Source of the DNA: Flavobacteriales bacterium
GTDB lineage: Bacteria; Bacteroidota; Bacteroidia; Flavobacteriales_E; Vicingaceae
Direction: 5' to 3'
Assembly (NCBI GenBank): GCA_905339165.1
Contig: CAJPFH010000132.1
Location: 1 to 35,712 of the forward strand
Length of the DNA stretch: 35,712 bases
The notes under the pieces: generated by a model
Told to the model about the DNA's origin: nothing
The model's input: only the letters and a program-made list of their open reading frames with translations
Databases searched by the model: none
Made by a program: the position numbers and the translations under genes
Shown here: positions 1 to 8,600 of the stretch, piece after piece
Numbering within the stretch: position 1 is the stretch's first letter
Layout: each line of letters opens with the position of its first letter

Positions 1-1
1 G

Positions 2-58
2 GCGCAACACCTATTGAAAGGTCGCGCCACCATGAACGAATTGTTCCAAGCATATTAA
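2..58 (+). CDS. Possible 3' end of a gene entering from the left
   Basis: The second plus-strand frame is open from the window edge to a TAA at 56-58 and would encode the C-terminus AQHLLKGRATMNELFQAY. Frame 1 is also open, to about position 126, but it runs into the convergent gene that ends at 97, so frame 2 is the better candidate. The piece is too short to assign to a family. Confidence 0.25.
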   Translation, partial: AQHLLKGRATMNELFQAY

Positions 59-96
59 TTGGTTTTAAGTTTCAGCAAAGATATAAACAAAAATCC

Positions 97-1074
97 TTAG
101 AATATATAACTATAAATCCTTTGTAGGGATAGAAACGAAACATTATTTATACTATCGTACAATAACTTAATATATTTGGGTTCTGTTATATTATAAGTAT
201 TTATTTTATCAATAACAAAAGCGTCATTTTCATTCAATGTCTTCCAATCTTCAATAATGAATTTACTTTTTATTTCTTTTTTATCTACACTTCCTGTTTT
301 TGTATTTAACTTATAGATATAATGGCTTTTAGCAAAACTATAATAATAATTGTTGCCGTAATTATATGTGCCTATTGGAATTAAATTTGAACCTAAGCCA
401 TACAAATTGCCCGCTCTGTAATTTTCGGGAAAAAGGGTATTTTTAAATGCGATTTTTACTCCCGAATTTTTATCAATACGGGTAAAAATAGATTCTAAAA
501 ATTGCTTTGGGTCTTTATAATTAATATTTAAATTATTGCTTTTGAATATGAAATATTTTCCATTCACTAGGGTAAGCATTTGTAGTATTTCGTTTGTTGA
601 ATAAAAATATTTACCATATAAGAATCCTTGGTTAGTGCTTTTTGGAAAAGGGTTTACTTTAATTATACGCAATCCTTCGTTATATAAATGTTTAGCATAT
701 ATGTTGTAACTGCTAAATACATATATAGAGTCTTCTATCGCTGGATTATAATAAAAATCTGTTATGGTTTCTTTATCTGATTCGAATGGTAAATCAAAAA
801 CCATTAGGGTATCTATTTTCCCCTTATTAAGGTCATAACTAATTATTATAAGTTTAGAATTTTCAGAGGCTTCTCCAATACCAATAAAGGATTCCCCTTT
901 ATTGGTGCTTAAATACCTTTTAGATGAAATAGACTCTATGTACTCTATAGGTAAGATTAGAGTATCTCTTTTTATGAAAATTATACTACTATCTTCATTT
1001 TGTTGTTGTGTATGGCATGCAATAAAATGTAAGAAAAAAACGAAAATCAGAAACACTTTATTTTTATAATTCAT
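97..1074 (-). CDS. Putative beta-propeller-like lipoprotein
   Basis: A 325-residue protein. Its N-terminus is a hydrophobic signal followed by a lipobox (HFIAC, lipidated Cys20), so it should be exported and lipid-anchored. The rest is rich in short beta-type stretches (for example YDLNKGKIDTLMVF and DSIYVFSSYN) resembling the six-bladed propeller lipoproteins of Bacteroidota (DUF4221 or BF3164/TolB-like families). That family placement is from general pattern only. It lies 55 bp downstream of a small exported peptide gene on the same strand, with a hairpin in between. Pairing of such lipoproteins with small exported peptides (NVEALA type) is a known Bacteroidota arrangement. Biochemical function unknown. 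Confidence 0.7.
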   Translation of the reverse strand: MNYKNKVFLIFVFFLHFIACHTQQQNEDSSIIFIKRDTLILPIEYIESISSKRYLSTNKGESFIGIGEASENSKLIIISYDLNKGKIDTLMVFDLPFESDKETITDFYYNPAIEDSIYVFSSYNIYAKHLYNEGLRIIKVNPFPKSTNQGFLYGKYFYSTNEILQMLTLVNGKYFIFKSNNLNINYKDPKQFLESIFTRIDKNSGVKIAFKNTLFPENYRAGNLYGLGSNLIPIGTYNYGNNYYYSFAKSHYIYKLNTKTGSVDKKEIKSKFIIEDWKTLNENDAFVIDKINTYNITEPKYIKLLYDSINNVSFLSLQRIYSYIF

Positions 1075-1087
1075 TTCTCATATATTA

Positions 1088-1123
1088 AATAAATATGCTA
1101 CCATTTTAGATAGCATATTTATT
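1088..1123 (-). terminator. Intercistronic hairpin
   Basis: A perfect 13-bp inverted repeat (arms 1088-1100 and 1111-1123, AATAAATATGCTA and its complement) with a 10-nt loop lies between the small peptide gene and the lipoprotein gene. On the minus strand it is followed only by a short T-rich stretch. It may therefore be a partial terminator or mRNA-stabilising element that lowers expression of the downstream lipoprotein relative to the peptide. Confidence 0.5.
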
Positions 1124-1129
1124 ATTTAG

Positions 1130-1483
1130 TTATTGTCTAAGTTCGTTTATTAAATTATCAATCTGACTTGCTGGCCAGCCCCAATTGTCAATTAAATGTC
1201 TTCTTAATGCATCATAATCCAAACCAAACATATTTAAATCGCTTGTTGGACCACCCGGGTTAATGGTATAAGGTTTACATTTTGATTTTGAAGATGTGCA
1301 ACCTCCATTAAGAGTCGATGTACATTTCCAACCCAAAGGACCATTTATTTCAGGTTCACAATCTACCGCTTGATATCCTGTTTCGCTTGGTTTTAAAAGT
1401 ATGTTTTCATTTTTATTACCTGTAAATGCGAATGTACAAACTACTGCTGTAGTTACACTTAAGAATTTGATTATTTTTTTCAT
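1130..1483 (-). CDS. Small exported Cys-containing peptide (NVEALA-like in context)
   Basis: A 117-residue protein with a clear signal peptide (MKKIIKFLSVTTAVVCTFAF). The mature region has four cysteines (42, 54, 62, 69) in a Gly/Ser/Pro-rich segment, then an acidic, Trp-containing C-terminal helix (RRHLIDNWGWPASQ). I do not recognise a named family. Small exported Cys-bearing peptides of this build occur in Bacteroidota next to propeller lipoproteins such as the gene downstream here. The upstream side is a divergent promoter region shared with an XRE regulator. Role unknown; a secreted signal, toxin or cell-surface peptide are all possible. Confidence 0.7.
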   Translation of the reverse strand: MKKIIKFLSVTTAVVCTFAFTGNKNENILLKPSETGYQAVDCEPEINGPLGWKCTSTLNGGCTSSKSKCKPYTINPGGPTSDLNMFGLDYDALRRHLIDNWGWPASQIDNLINELRQ

Positions 1484-1577
1484 AATATTATATTTAAAGT
1501 TTGAGGTTTCATTTTCATAACGGGTAGGTAGCCCAATTTACCAACTTTTTTTACGCAAAAATAAAAATATTTTTCAA

Positions 1578-1599
1578 AATAGCCCATATATGGGCTATT
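1578..1599. promoter_or_regulatory. Perfect 22-bp palindrome, candidate XRE operator
   Basis: The half-site AATAGCCCATA at 1578-1588 is followed directly by its exact reverse complement at 1589-1599. It lies in the divergent intergenic region between the exported peptide gene and the XRE regulator, 32 bp before the regulator start. A further AGCCCA half-site lies at about 1530-1535. Position and symmetry fit an autoregulatory operator bound by a small XRE dimer; binding is inferred. Confidence 0.6.
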
Positions 1600-1630
1600 A
1601 ATTTTATTAACATTAAAGGATAATTGCCGT

Positions 1631-1861
1631 GTGCAAAATATATCTGATAAGAAATTTCTAAAACTCTTGGGAAATAGAATTAGAGAACTAAGACTAAATT
1701 CTTCATTTACTCAAGAAGAATTGGGATTTCTAGTTGGGAACTCTGGTAAGCAAATAAGTAGAATAGAAAGAGGTGAAAACAATGTGTCAACTTGTATGAT
1801 TTTTGCAATATCTAAAGCACTAAAGATACCCCTAAGAGAAATATTTGATTTTGAAGTTTAA
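1631..1861 (+). CDS. XRE/Cro-type transcriptional regulator
   Basis: A 76-residue protein that is essentially one Cro/C1-type helix-turn-helix domain. The core (FTQEELGFLVGNSGKQISRIERG) spans roughly residues 26-49. The start is a GTG codon with an AAAGGA ribosome-binding-like stretch about 10 nt upstream; I see no better start in frame. It is divergent from the small exported peptide gene. The perfect palindrome 32 bp upstream of its start suggests that it represses itself and perhaps the peptide/lipoprotein pair. No ligand-binding or peptidase domain is present. Confidence 0.85.
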   Translation: MQNISDKKFLKLLGNRIRELRLNSSFTQEELGFLVGNSGKQISRIERGENNVSTCMIFAISKALKIPLREIFDFEV

Positions 1862-1888
1862 ATTAAGATTTTATAAAATAATTTGGAT

Positions 1889-2248
1889 TTAAGCGGTAAC
1901 TGTTCTCTTTTTTTCTTTAATACGAGCCGACTTTCCTGTTCTTTCACGTAAATAGAAAATTCTTGCTCTACGTACACTGCCTTTTTTGCTTATTTCAATT
2001 TTGTCAATAAAAGGAGAGCTAATTGGGAAAATTCTTTCTACTCCTATATTACCCGACATTTTGCGAACCGTAAATGTTTTTCCAGCTCCCGAATTTCTAA
2101 TTTGCATCACAGTACCTTGATACTGCTGCACCCTTTCTTTATCACCTTCTTTAATTTTATAAAATACAGTAACAGTATCCCCGGCTTTAAAATGAGCGGT
2201 GTTGGTTGATGAGGCTAAGTCGTTTTCTACGAATTTAATTGCGTTCAT
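1889..2248 (-). CDS. rplS: 50S ribosomal protein L19
   Basis: A 119-residue protein matching bacterial L19: [16 protein letters not shown], the loop [18 protein letters not shown], and the basic [19 protein letters not shown] segment. The open frame continues 11 codons further upstream, but the ATG at 2248 gives the usual L19 N-terminus (MNAIKFVEN) and normal length. The longer form would overlap the probable promoter at 2279-2286. It is a lone ribosomal gene here; the common rimM-trmD neighbours are not in the window. It ends 27 bp from the convergent XRE gene. Confidence 0.95.
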   Translation of the reverse strand: MNAIKFVENDLASSTNTAHFKAGDTVTVFYKIKEGDKERVQQYQGTVMQIRNSGAGKTFTVRKMSGNIGVERIFPISSPFIDKIEISKKGSVRRARIFYLRERTGKSARIKEKKRTVTA

Positions 2249-2278
2249 AATAGTTTTTTTTAACCTTTTAAAGGGTCG

Positions 2279-2286
2279 CAAATTTA
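2279..2286 (-). promoter_or_regulatory. -7 element for rplS
   Basis: The minus strand reads TAAATTTG, an exact match to the Bacteroidota -7 consensus TAnnTTTG. It implies a 5' leader of about 25-28 nt before the rplS ATG. I see no clear -33 TTG at the expected distance. Confidence 0.5.
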
Positions 2287-2335
2287 TAGAAGTTTCCGTT
2301 AAATTTAAATATTTATTGAAATATTTATTGAAATA

Positions 2336-2382
2336 GGTAAAAAAACACTGAATTGATAGATACGTTTGGCAATGTTTTTACC
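2336..2382 (-). terminator. Weak hairpin after the DUF5916 gene
   Basis: An inverted repeat (left arm GGTAAAAAAACA, right arm TGTTTTTACC, long loop) starts at the stop codon of the DUF5916 gene. On the minus strand the second arm is T-rich, so it could end transcription before rplS. The long loop and A/T stem make this a weak call. Confidence 0.35.
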
Positions 2383-4622
2383 TAAACATTTATCCAATAA
2401 ATCAGTTTTACAACCAACGCTCTGTTTCGTTTTCCGTGTAAGGTAAATCGTGTATAATCCAGTCCCTTTATTTCGGAAGATGCAAAATAATTATCGGTGT
2501 AAACAATGTATAAATCCGACAAAGGTTTAAACCTCCATTGCAGGCGACTGTTTATATTCAAATTACTTTGTTGAGCATTGTATTGAATGTAATTATTCCA
2601 AAATAATTGGTCGGTAAACGAAAATTCTAATTCTGTTCCAAGTAAGGTCCAATTGGCCGAAGAGTAAGGAGTAGGCAAAGAAATATAATCTTGGTTGACG
2701 CTTGCTGTAAAACGGGCATAGGGCTGAATTCGGTAGGTAATGTTAGCATTAACGGTAAATTTGTTTCCGTTAAAATATTCTCCGTAATTGGCTGCCGCCT
2801 CAACGCTTAAATTTTTTCGGGTATTGCTGCTTGCATTGATGCCTGCGGTATTTTGGTAAGCAGTAAAACCATTCTGTAAGGTTAATCCGTTTGTTCCGGA
2901 GGGGTCGAAGGGGTAGGTAAGACGGGTAAATACATTCGAGTAGTAAACGGAGGCTTCGGCTGTGTTATTAAACACAAAGGCGTAATCTAGTTTGGCAATT
3001 TGATCGAGCAAATGGTACGAATGATTCCAATACGCATCGAGGTAAATCCCCGGACTGTGGCTAATAATAAATGAGTTTTCGGGCAAAAATCGATGTCTTA
3101 TTTCTGGTTCTATTCTCCATATAGCTTTTCGAGGTACGAAGCCTACATCGGCTACATAGTTTTTTCCAACATATTCGTGGTTCCACATTAAAAACCATTT
3201 TCTGGTGTTGTAAGCCAAAAACGAAGCATTGCTACCCTCATCACCTAAATAGTTTGGATTGAATGATTGATGATAAAAAAGTTTTCCAATCAGGCGATTT
3301 TCGAATGCGTTAATATTGTAATCTACTCCTGCCACACGGTTAAAATGGGCGTGGTTGTAATATATTTTACTCGTTGTATCATTTCCTAAAGCTTGCCTGT
3401 TTACCATAAAAGCAGTAAGGTTTGAATTTCCCTTAAGTTTACGTTGAATAACGGTTACCGAATAATTTTGGGGGGCATACAAAATATTTTTATTGTAAGG
3501 GGTAAGCATATTCAACACTCCAATTCTCCAGTTTTTGTTTATTTTTCCGCTTAAGCGAGCTCCTCCAGCAATGGGTAATTGCTCGTAAATACCGGTGGTA
3601 GCATTAAAACCCAGCCCAATTCTACGAGAAAAAAAAGGCCTTATATTTCTGAATCCAAGTTGCCCGAAGAGGTCATTATTTTCAATAAAAAATTGTCTTT
3701 TTTCAGGGAAGAAGAGTGTAAATCGGCTCAGGTTAGTAACCTGCCTGTCCACTTCTACTTGCGAAAAATCGGGATTTACAGTTAAATCTAGATTTAGCGA
3801 TGAAGTAATGGCAATTTTTGCATCGCCCCCACCGTTCAAATGGTACTTTTCTTCGATGGGGGTTTTAGTAAAATCAATTGTATTGCGTGAAATTCCGTAA
3901 GGAATAATAGAAACATTGGTGCCTGTTTTTTTTACCGGAGAATCCCAGTAGGTTTCTCCACAAAAATTAAGTACAGCTACATTAAAGTTTCGGGGAACAA
4001 AACTCCATGCCGAAGTTTCGTTACGTTTTAAGTTATTTCTAGAAAAATTAATTTTCCAAAAACTGCTGTTGTCTTTAAATCGAAGGGTTTTAAAAGGAAT
4101 GGCCATTTCCACAATCCATTTGTCTTCATACATTTTTGTTTTACTGAACCATTTATTATCCCAGTCGGTGCTAACCCCAAAGCCGCCTCCGTTTGCAATA
4201 AGGCCTTCGCGTTGTACTCCGTAGGCATTAACCCCAAAGCTAAAGCCGTTGGTGCGGTCGTCAAAAGGGTCTATTGTAACCTGAAATGCATCGTTTTTAG
4301 GGAATGAAAAATCGCGTTTCAGCGATTGAATAACATATTTTTTATCGGGCATGTCATCGTAGCAGATGGCTGCTACATAAAGAAATTGATCATCGTAGGT
4401 TATAAATGCTTTAGTGGGTGTTATAGCTGCACCTGTGTCGTTTGGTAAGTTTCTAACAAAATCGCTGGCGGGGTCGGCTAATTGCCAATCGGGTTCGTTA
4501 AGTTCTCCATCTAGTACAATTTTATGTTTTGTTTTTTTAATATCTATACACTTCGTAGTTTGGGCAACAATGTTCAATGCACTAACACAAATCAATAGGG
4601 TGTGTATAAACCAAAACTTCAT
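2382..4622 (-). CDS. DUF5916 outer-membrane protein with CBM9-like N-terminus
   Basis: A 746-residue protein with a signal peptide (to about ALNIVAQ, residue 21). Residues about 30-230 look like the carbohydrate-binding family 9-like domain found at the start of DUF5916 proteins (IVLDGELNEPDWQLA, then FGVNAYGVQREGLI and KWIVEMAIPFKTLRF). The remainder, with alternating aromatic strands and the segment TVNPDFSQVEVDRQVTNL, is the DUF5916 region expected to form an outer-membrane beta-barrel. Length is usual for the family. Substrate and role are unknown; the CBM9-like part suggests glycan contact. A TACCTTTG element ends 7 nt before the ATG. Confidence 0.85.
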   Translation of the reverse strand: MKFWFIHTLLICVSALNIVAQTTKCIDIKKTKHKIVLDGELNEPDWQLADPASDFVRNLPNDTGAAITPTKAFITYDDQFLYVAAICYDDMPDKKYVIQSLKRDFSFPKNDAFQVTIDPFDDRTNGFSFGVNAYGVQREGLIANGGGFGVSTDWDNKWFSKTKMYEDKWIVEMAIPFKTLRFKDNSSFWKINFSRNNLKRNETSAWSFVPRNFNVAVLNFCGETYWDSPVKKTGTNVSIIPYGISRNTIDFTKTPIEEKYHLNGGGDAKIAITSSLNLDLTVNPDFSQVEVDRQVTNLSRFTLFFPEKRQFFIENNDLFGQLGFRNIRPFFSRRIGLGFNATTGIYEQLPIAGGARLSGKINKNWRIGVLNMLTPYNKNILYAPQNYSVTVIQRKLKGNSNLTAFMVNRQALGNDTTSKIYYNHAHFNRVAGVDYNINAFENRLIGKLFYHQSFNPNYLGDEGSNASFLAYNTRKWFLMWNHEYVGKNYVADVGFVPRKAIWRIEPEIRHRFLPENSFIISHSPGIYLDAYWNHSYHLLDQIAKLDYAFVFNNTAEASVYYSNVFTRLTYPFDPSGTNGLTLQNGFTAYQNTAGINASSNTRKNLSVEAAANYGEYFNGNKFTVNANITYRIQPYARFTASVNQDYISLPTPYSSANWTLLGTELEFSFTDQLFWNNYIQYNAQQSNLNINSRLQWRFKPLSDLYIVYTDNYFASSEIKGLDYTRFTLHGKRNRALVVKLIYWINV

Positions 4623-4629
4623 AGAGGGG

Positions 4630-4637
4630 CAAAGGTA
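4630..4637 (-). promoter_or_regulatory. -7 element abutting the DUF5916 start codon
   Basis: The minus strand reads TACCTTTG, matching TAnnTTTG, with only seven bases before the ATG at 4622. If used, the transcript would be leaderless or nearly so. No obvious -33 TTG is visible. Confidence 0.4.
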
Positions 4638-4689
4638 AAAATACTTCCTCTCTCAGAAATATATATAGTTTGGTAGTATAAAGAGCAAA

Positions 4690-5658
4690 TTATTCCACAT
4701 TCTTTGGTTCAGGAAAACTTTGAGTAGGCTCGTTTTCAGTTGGCTCTTTAGTTTTCTTCTTTAAAATAGATTGAATATTGTAGGCCAAATAAATTTCGTG
4801 CGATCCGCTTGAATATTTTCTTACGCTGGTAATACAGTAATCGTACGAAACTCCAATGCGAAATTGTTTATGTTCTAAACCTGCAAGGAACACAATCGAC
4901 TCTTGGTCTCGGTAAGATAAGCCAATCCAGTATTTGTTTTCGAGCAGGGCTTTACAGTTCAAATCGAATTGGTAGGGAGCGGCTGCAACAGATTTAATTA
5001 AAAGCGAGGGTTCCAATTGTGTTTTTTCATTTAGCTGAAAACGCCCACCTAAGTTAAAGAAGTAATGACGGTAAAGGCGGTTTAAGTTTCCCTTATTACT
5101 TTCTAATTCTACTTTGTTCTGAAAAAGTTGTGGAACAGAAAATCCGCTATAAAAATTTTTGTGATAAACATAAAATCCGAAGTTCGCATCGGCCACCATG
5201 TCTTTTTGTTTTATACCCAATACCGCTACATCATTGGCTTCATCGAGGTTTAGTTTAGACTGATCTAACACATGTTGATGAAACATGCCTCCAATACCTA
5301 ACGATAATTTAATTTGATCGGTTAATTCCATGTGGTAGGCGTATGTTCCCTGTATACCAGTACGGCTTACCGGACCTGTTTTTTCGGCAAATACAATACC
5401 TCCCAGACCTATTCGTTTTCCGGTCATTCCGTTTCCACTAAGGGTAAAGGTTTTTGGCGCATCGGTAAAGCCAGCCCATTGATTACGGTAGGTTAAGGCA
5501 ACAGGTATTCCTTCTTGAGTGCCGGTTACTGCCGGATTCAACAGAAAGCCATTGAGCATGTACTGGCTGTAGTAGGGTAGTTGCTGAGCATCGATTGTAA
5601 TGCTTGCTGCACAAAATAGCAGTATTGGAAATAAGTTTCTCATATTATTTTTCAACAT
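4690..5658 (-). CDS. PorP/SprF-type T9SS membrane protein
   Basis: A 322-residue protein with a signal peptide and the PorP/SprF signature start (QQLPYYSQYMLNGFLLNPAVTGT), followed by beta-barrel-like strands (MTGKRIGLGGIVFAEKTGPV, AYHMELTDQIKLSLGIGG, FRIGVSYDY). Family members assist secretion or surface attachment of large T9SS cargo; SprF does so for SprB. The gene starts 3 bp after the stop of the 1539-residue type B adhesin, the classical cargo-then-SprF order, so it is the probable dedicated partner of that adhesin. ATGs at 5658 and 5643 are both possible starts; the second gives a cleaner signal peptide (MRNLFPILLFCAASITIDA). Confidence 0.9.
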   Translation of the reverse strand: MLKNNMRNLFPILLFCAASITIDAQQLPYYSQYMLNGFLLNPAVTGTQEGIPVALTYRNQWAGFTDAPKTFTLSGNGMTGKRIGLGGIVFAEKTGPVSRTGIQGTYAYHMELTDQIKLSLGIGGMFHQHVLDQSKLNLDEANDVAVLGIKQKDMVADANFGFYVYHKNFYSGFSVPQLFQNKVELESNKGNLNRLYRHYFFNLGGRFQLNEKTQLEPSLLIKSVAAAPYQFDLNCKALLENKYWIGLSYRDQESIVFLAGLEHKQFRIGVSYDYCITSVRKYSSGSHEIYLAYNIQSILKKKTKEPTENEPTQSFPEPKNVE

Positions 5659-5661
5659 AGA

Positions 5662-8600
5662 TTATCTGATAATAGTTACAGATCCGGTTAGTACGTTACT
5701 ACCGTCTCCTAGGTTTATAATGTAGTAATAAACTCCTGGGGCTACTTCTTTTCCGTTATACCTTCCATCCCATGGTACTTTATATCCGTTTGAAGAACTA
5801 AAAAGAATACTACCCCATCGGTTCAGAACCTCAACCTTTATGTCGGGATAAGCTTCGGAACCTTTAATTCTCCAATACTCATTTGTGCCATCTCCATTAG
5901 GGGTAAAGGCGTTCGGAATATTAATACAGGCATTATTTTCTAAATCAACAAGAGCTGTGTCTTTCCCTATGCAGCCTCTAGCATCTCGAATGATTACTGT
6001 GTATATCCCGGTTTTAAGTCCGCTTATGCTTTGTTCGGCCACACTGTTAGACCAACTGAAGGTGTATGGGGCAAGACCGTATGTAACTGCTACGGTAGCT
6101 GTTCCATCAAAAAAACCAGTGCAACTTTCGGGTGTAGTTTCGGTTTTTGAGGTTATATTGTTAATTGATTGAATGGTTACGCTGGCTGTGTTAGAGCAGT
6201 TATTGCTATCGGTTACAGTTACCAAATACGTTCCTGCTTTTACATCAAACAGGGTATTATTTTGGGTAGAATCAGCATCGTTCCACCAATACGTGTATGG
6301 AGGCTGTCCACCGCTGGCACTGGCAAAGGCCACCCCATCGGAGAGGGTGCAAGTAGCCGGCATACTGTTGCTGGTAATACTAATCTCAATTCCTTGTAGA
6401 ATAGTAAACGGAAAAGATTGTTGGCATCCGTTGTTATCCGTAACAGTAAAGGAATAATTGCCTGCCGAAAGATTGTTCACCGGACTGCTTGGGCTAACGG
6501 TATATGGACCTGTTCCGCCAGAAATATTCGTGATTAGAGCAGTTCCGGTATTTCCTCCAAAACAAATATTGTGCGTAACAAACACATCGGCTATAATGGA
6601 AGTTGGGTTTGAAATAATAAAAGAAACGGAATCGGTACAGCCATTATCATCAATTACCAGTAAAGTATATAATCCTGCAAATAGAGCGTTAGGATTTACT
6701 GGAGTTCCGTTTAAATCTCTCCAAATTTCAGTGTAAGGGGGCGTACCTCCATTGGTGGTAGCTGAAGCTGTACCTGTGTTTGTTCCAAAGCAAGTTGCAT
6801 CGGTTGTGTTCAGGTTTATGGAAAGATTGCAGGGACTGGGTCCTTGAATAAATGTGCAGATGTTTTTAGAGCAGTTGTTTACATCGGTAACAATAACACA
6901 ATAGTTGCCTTTACATAGATTACCAATGCTTGGCGTATTTTGGCCTCCTGGTGTCCATGTATAGCTGTACCCGGGTGTGCCTCCGTTTACCACAACCGAA
7001 GCGGCTCCATTGCAATTTATGCTATCGGTATTGTTGATGCTGTTAATATTTAAAAGAATTTCAGGTGCTTGATGAACCGTAACCGTATTAATACCAACAC
7101 AACCATATACATCAAGTATGGTTACAGTAAATATTCCTGCAGGCATATTAAAAGCCGTATCGTTGTTTTGCGATGGCACAGTATTCCATGTAAAGGAGTA
7201 TGGCCCTGTGCCGTTAGTGGGTACTGCGTAAGCCGAACCATTGTTTCCCCCGAAACAAGTAATTGTATCAATGACAAATGTGTTAGATGTAATGGAATTG
7301 TTTAGTTGAGAAATAGTTATTACCGTGCTGTCTTTACAGCCATTTGCATCGGTAACCACTACTTTATAAAGACCGGCCGATAAATTATTGATGCTAGAGG
7401 TGGTTTGATTTCCGGGAGTCCAAAGAAAGGTATATCCTCCACTGCCTCCGGTAGGTTCAACAATGGCCATGCCATTGTTCGCAGCACAAATGGTATTTTG
7501 AGAATTTGGATTAAGGTTTAAAGGCAAGGGTTCAGTAACGATAATAGTATCGGTAACGGAGCATCCTGCTTGGTCGGTGGTTTTTACAATGTAAGAACCC
7601 GCTTTCAGGTTGGTAGCGGTTGGGGTGGTTTGCACCGGATTGGTATTCCACAGATAAAGGTATCCGGGGGTTCCGCCACTTGGCGTAACCGTAGCGGTTC
7701 CGTTCGAATCTCCGTTGCAAAGTACCGGAGTAAACATTTTGGTGGTGGTTATTCCTCCTGAAGTATTCCACACATTTACATTATGATTGGCTGTACACCC
7801 TGCATTGTCGGTAATAGTAACGGTGTATGTTCCCTGCGATAGATTAATAGCTGTTTGTGTAGTTTGTATTGGGTTTGTATTCCAAGAGTAGGTATATCCG
7901 GGAGTTCCTCCAGAGGGAAATACAGTAGCTGTTCCGTTACCTGCACCGCAATTCTCGGGCGTAGTGTTAAAGGTCGCTGTAATTTGTACCCCCTGAGAAA
8001 TGGTAACAAAGGCGGTGTCTTCGCAGCCGTTTACATCGGTAAGCGTAACCTTAAACGTTCCGGCAGGTAGATTAACCGCAACACCTCCAAACTGCGGAGG
8101 AATGGTGTTCCAAAGATAAGAGTAGGGTGGAGTGCCTCCGGAAGCAGAAGTAGTGGCTGTACCATTATTTCCACCAAAACAAATATTATTGGTTTTGGAA
8201 ACAATAGAAACATTGGGTTGATTTCCGGGGGCAGTTAGTGTTACGGTAGCCGAATCCATACAGTTGTTTTGATCGGTAACGTACACTTTCCATGTTCCCG
8301 GGCCTACGTTAAAAGCCGTATCGTTTATTTGAATCGGATTTGTGTTCCATGTAAAGGTATAATTTCCTGTACCTCCATTTGCTCCTGCTACGGCTTGCCC
8401 ATTAAATAAACCCATAGCACATTGAGGGTTAGAGCTACTTATAATAAAAGCACTAATGGGAGCGGGTTGGTTTACAGTGGCATTGATTGAATCTACACAA
8501 CCTTTTGCATCGGTTATGGTGCAGGTGTAAGTTCCTCCGGGTAAGTTGGTAGCAGTTTGTGTATATTGTGGCGGAATACTTGTCCAAGAATAACTGTAGG

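Noticed and set aside
2300-2335. Short tandem repeat of AAATATTTATTG
   Set aside because: Two copies in an A/T-rich spacer after rplS upstream region; no sign of function beyond low complexity.
7532-8213. Several frames of 60-79 codons on both strands within the adhesin
   Set aside because: Shadows produced by the tandem SprB-type repeats of the adhesin gene.
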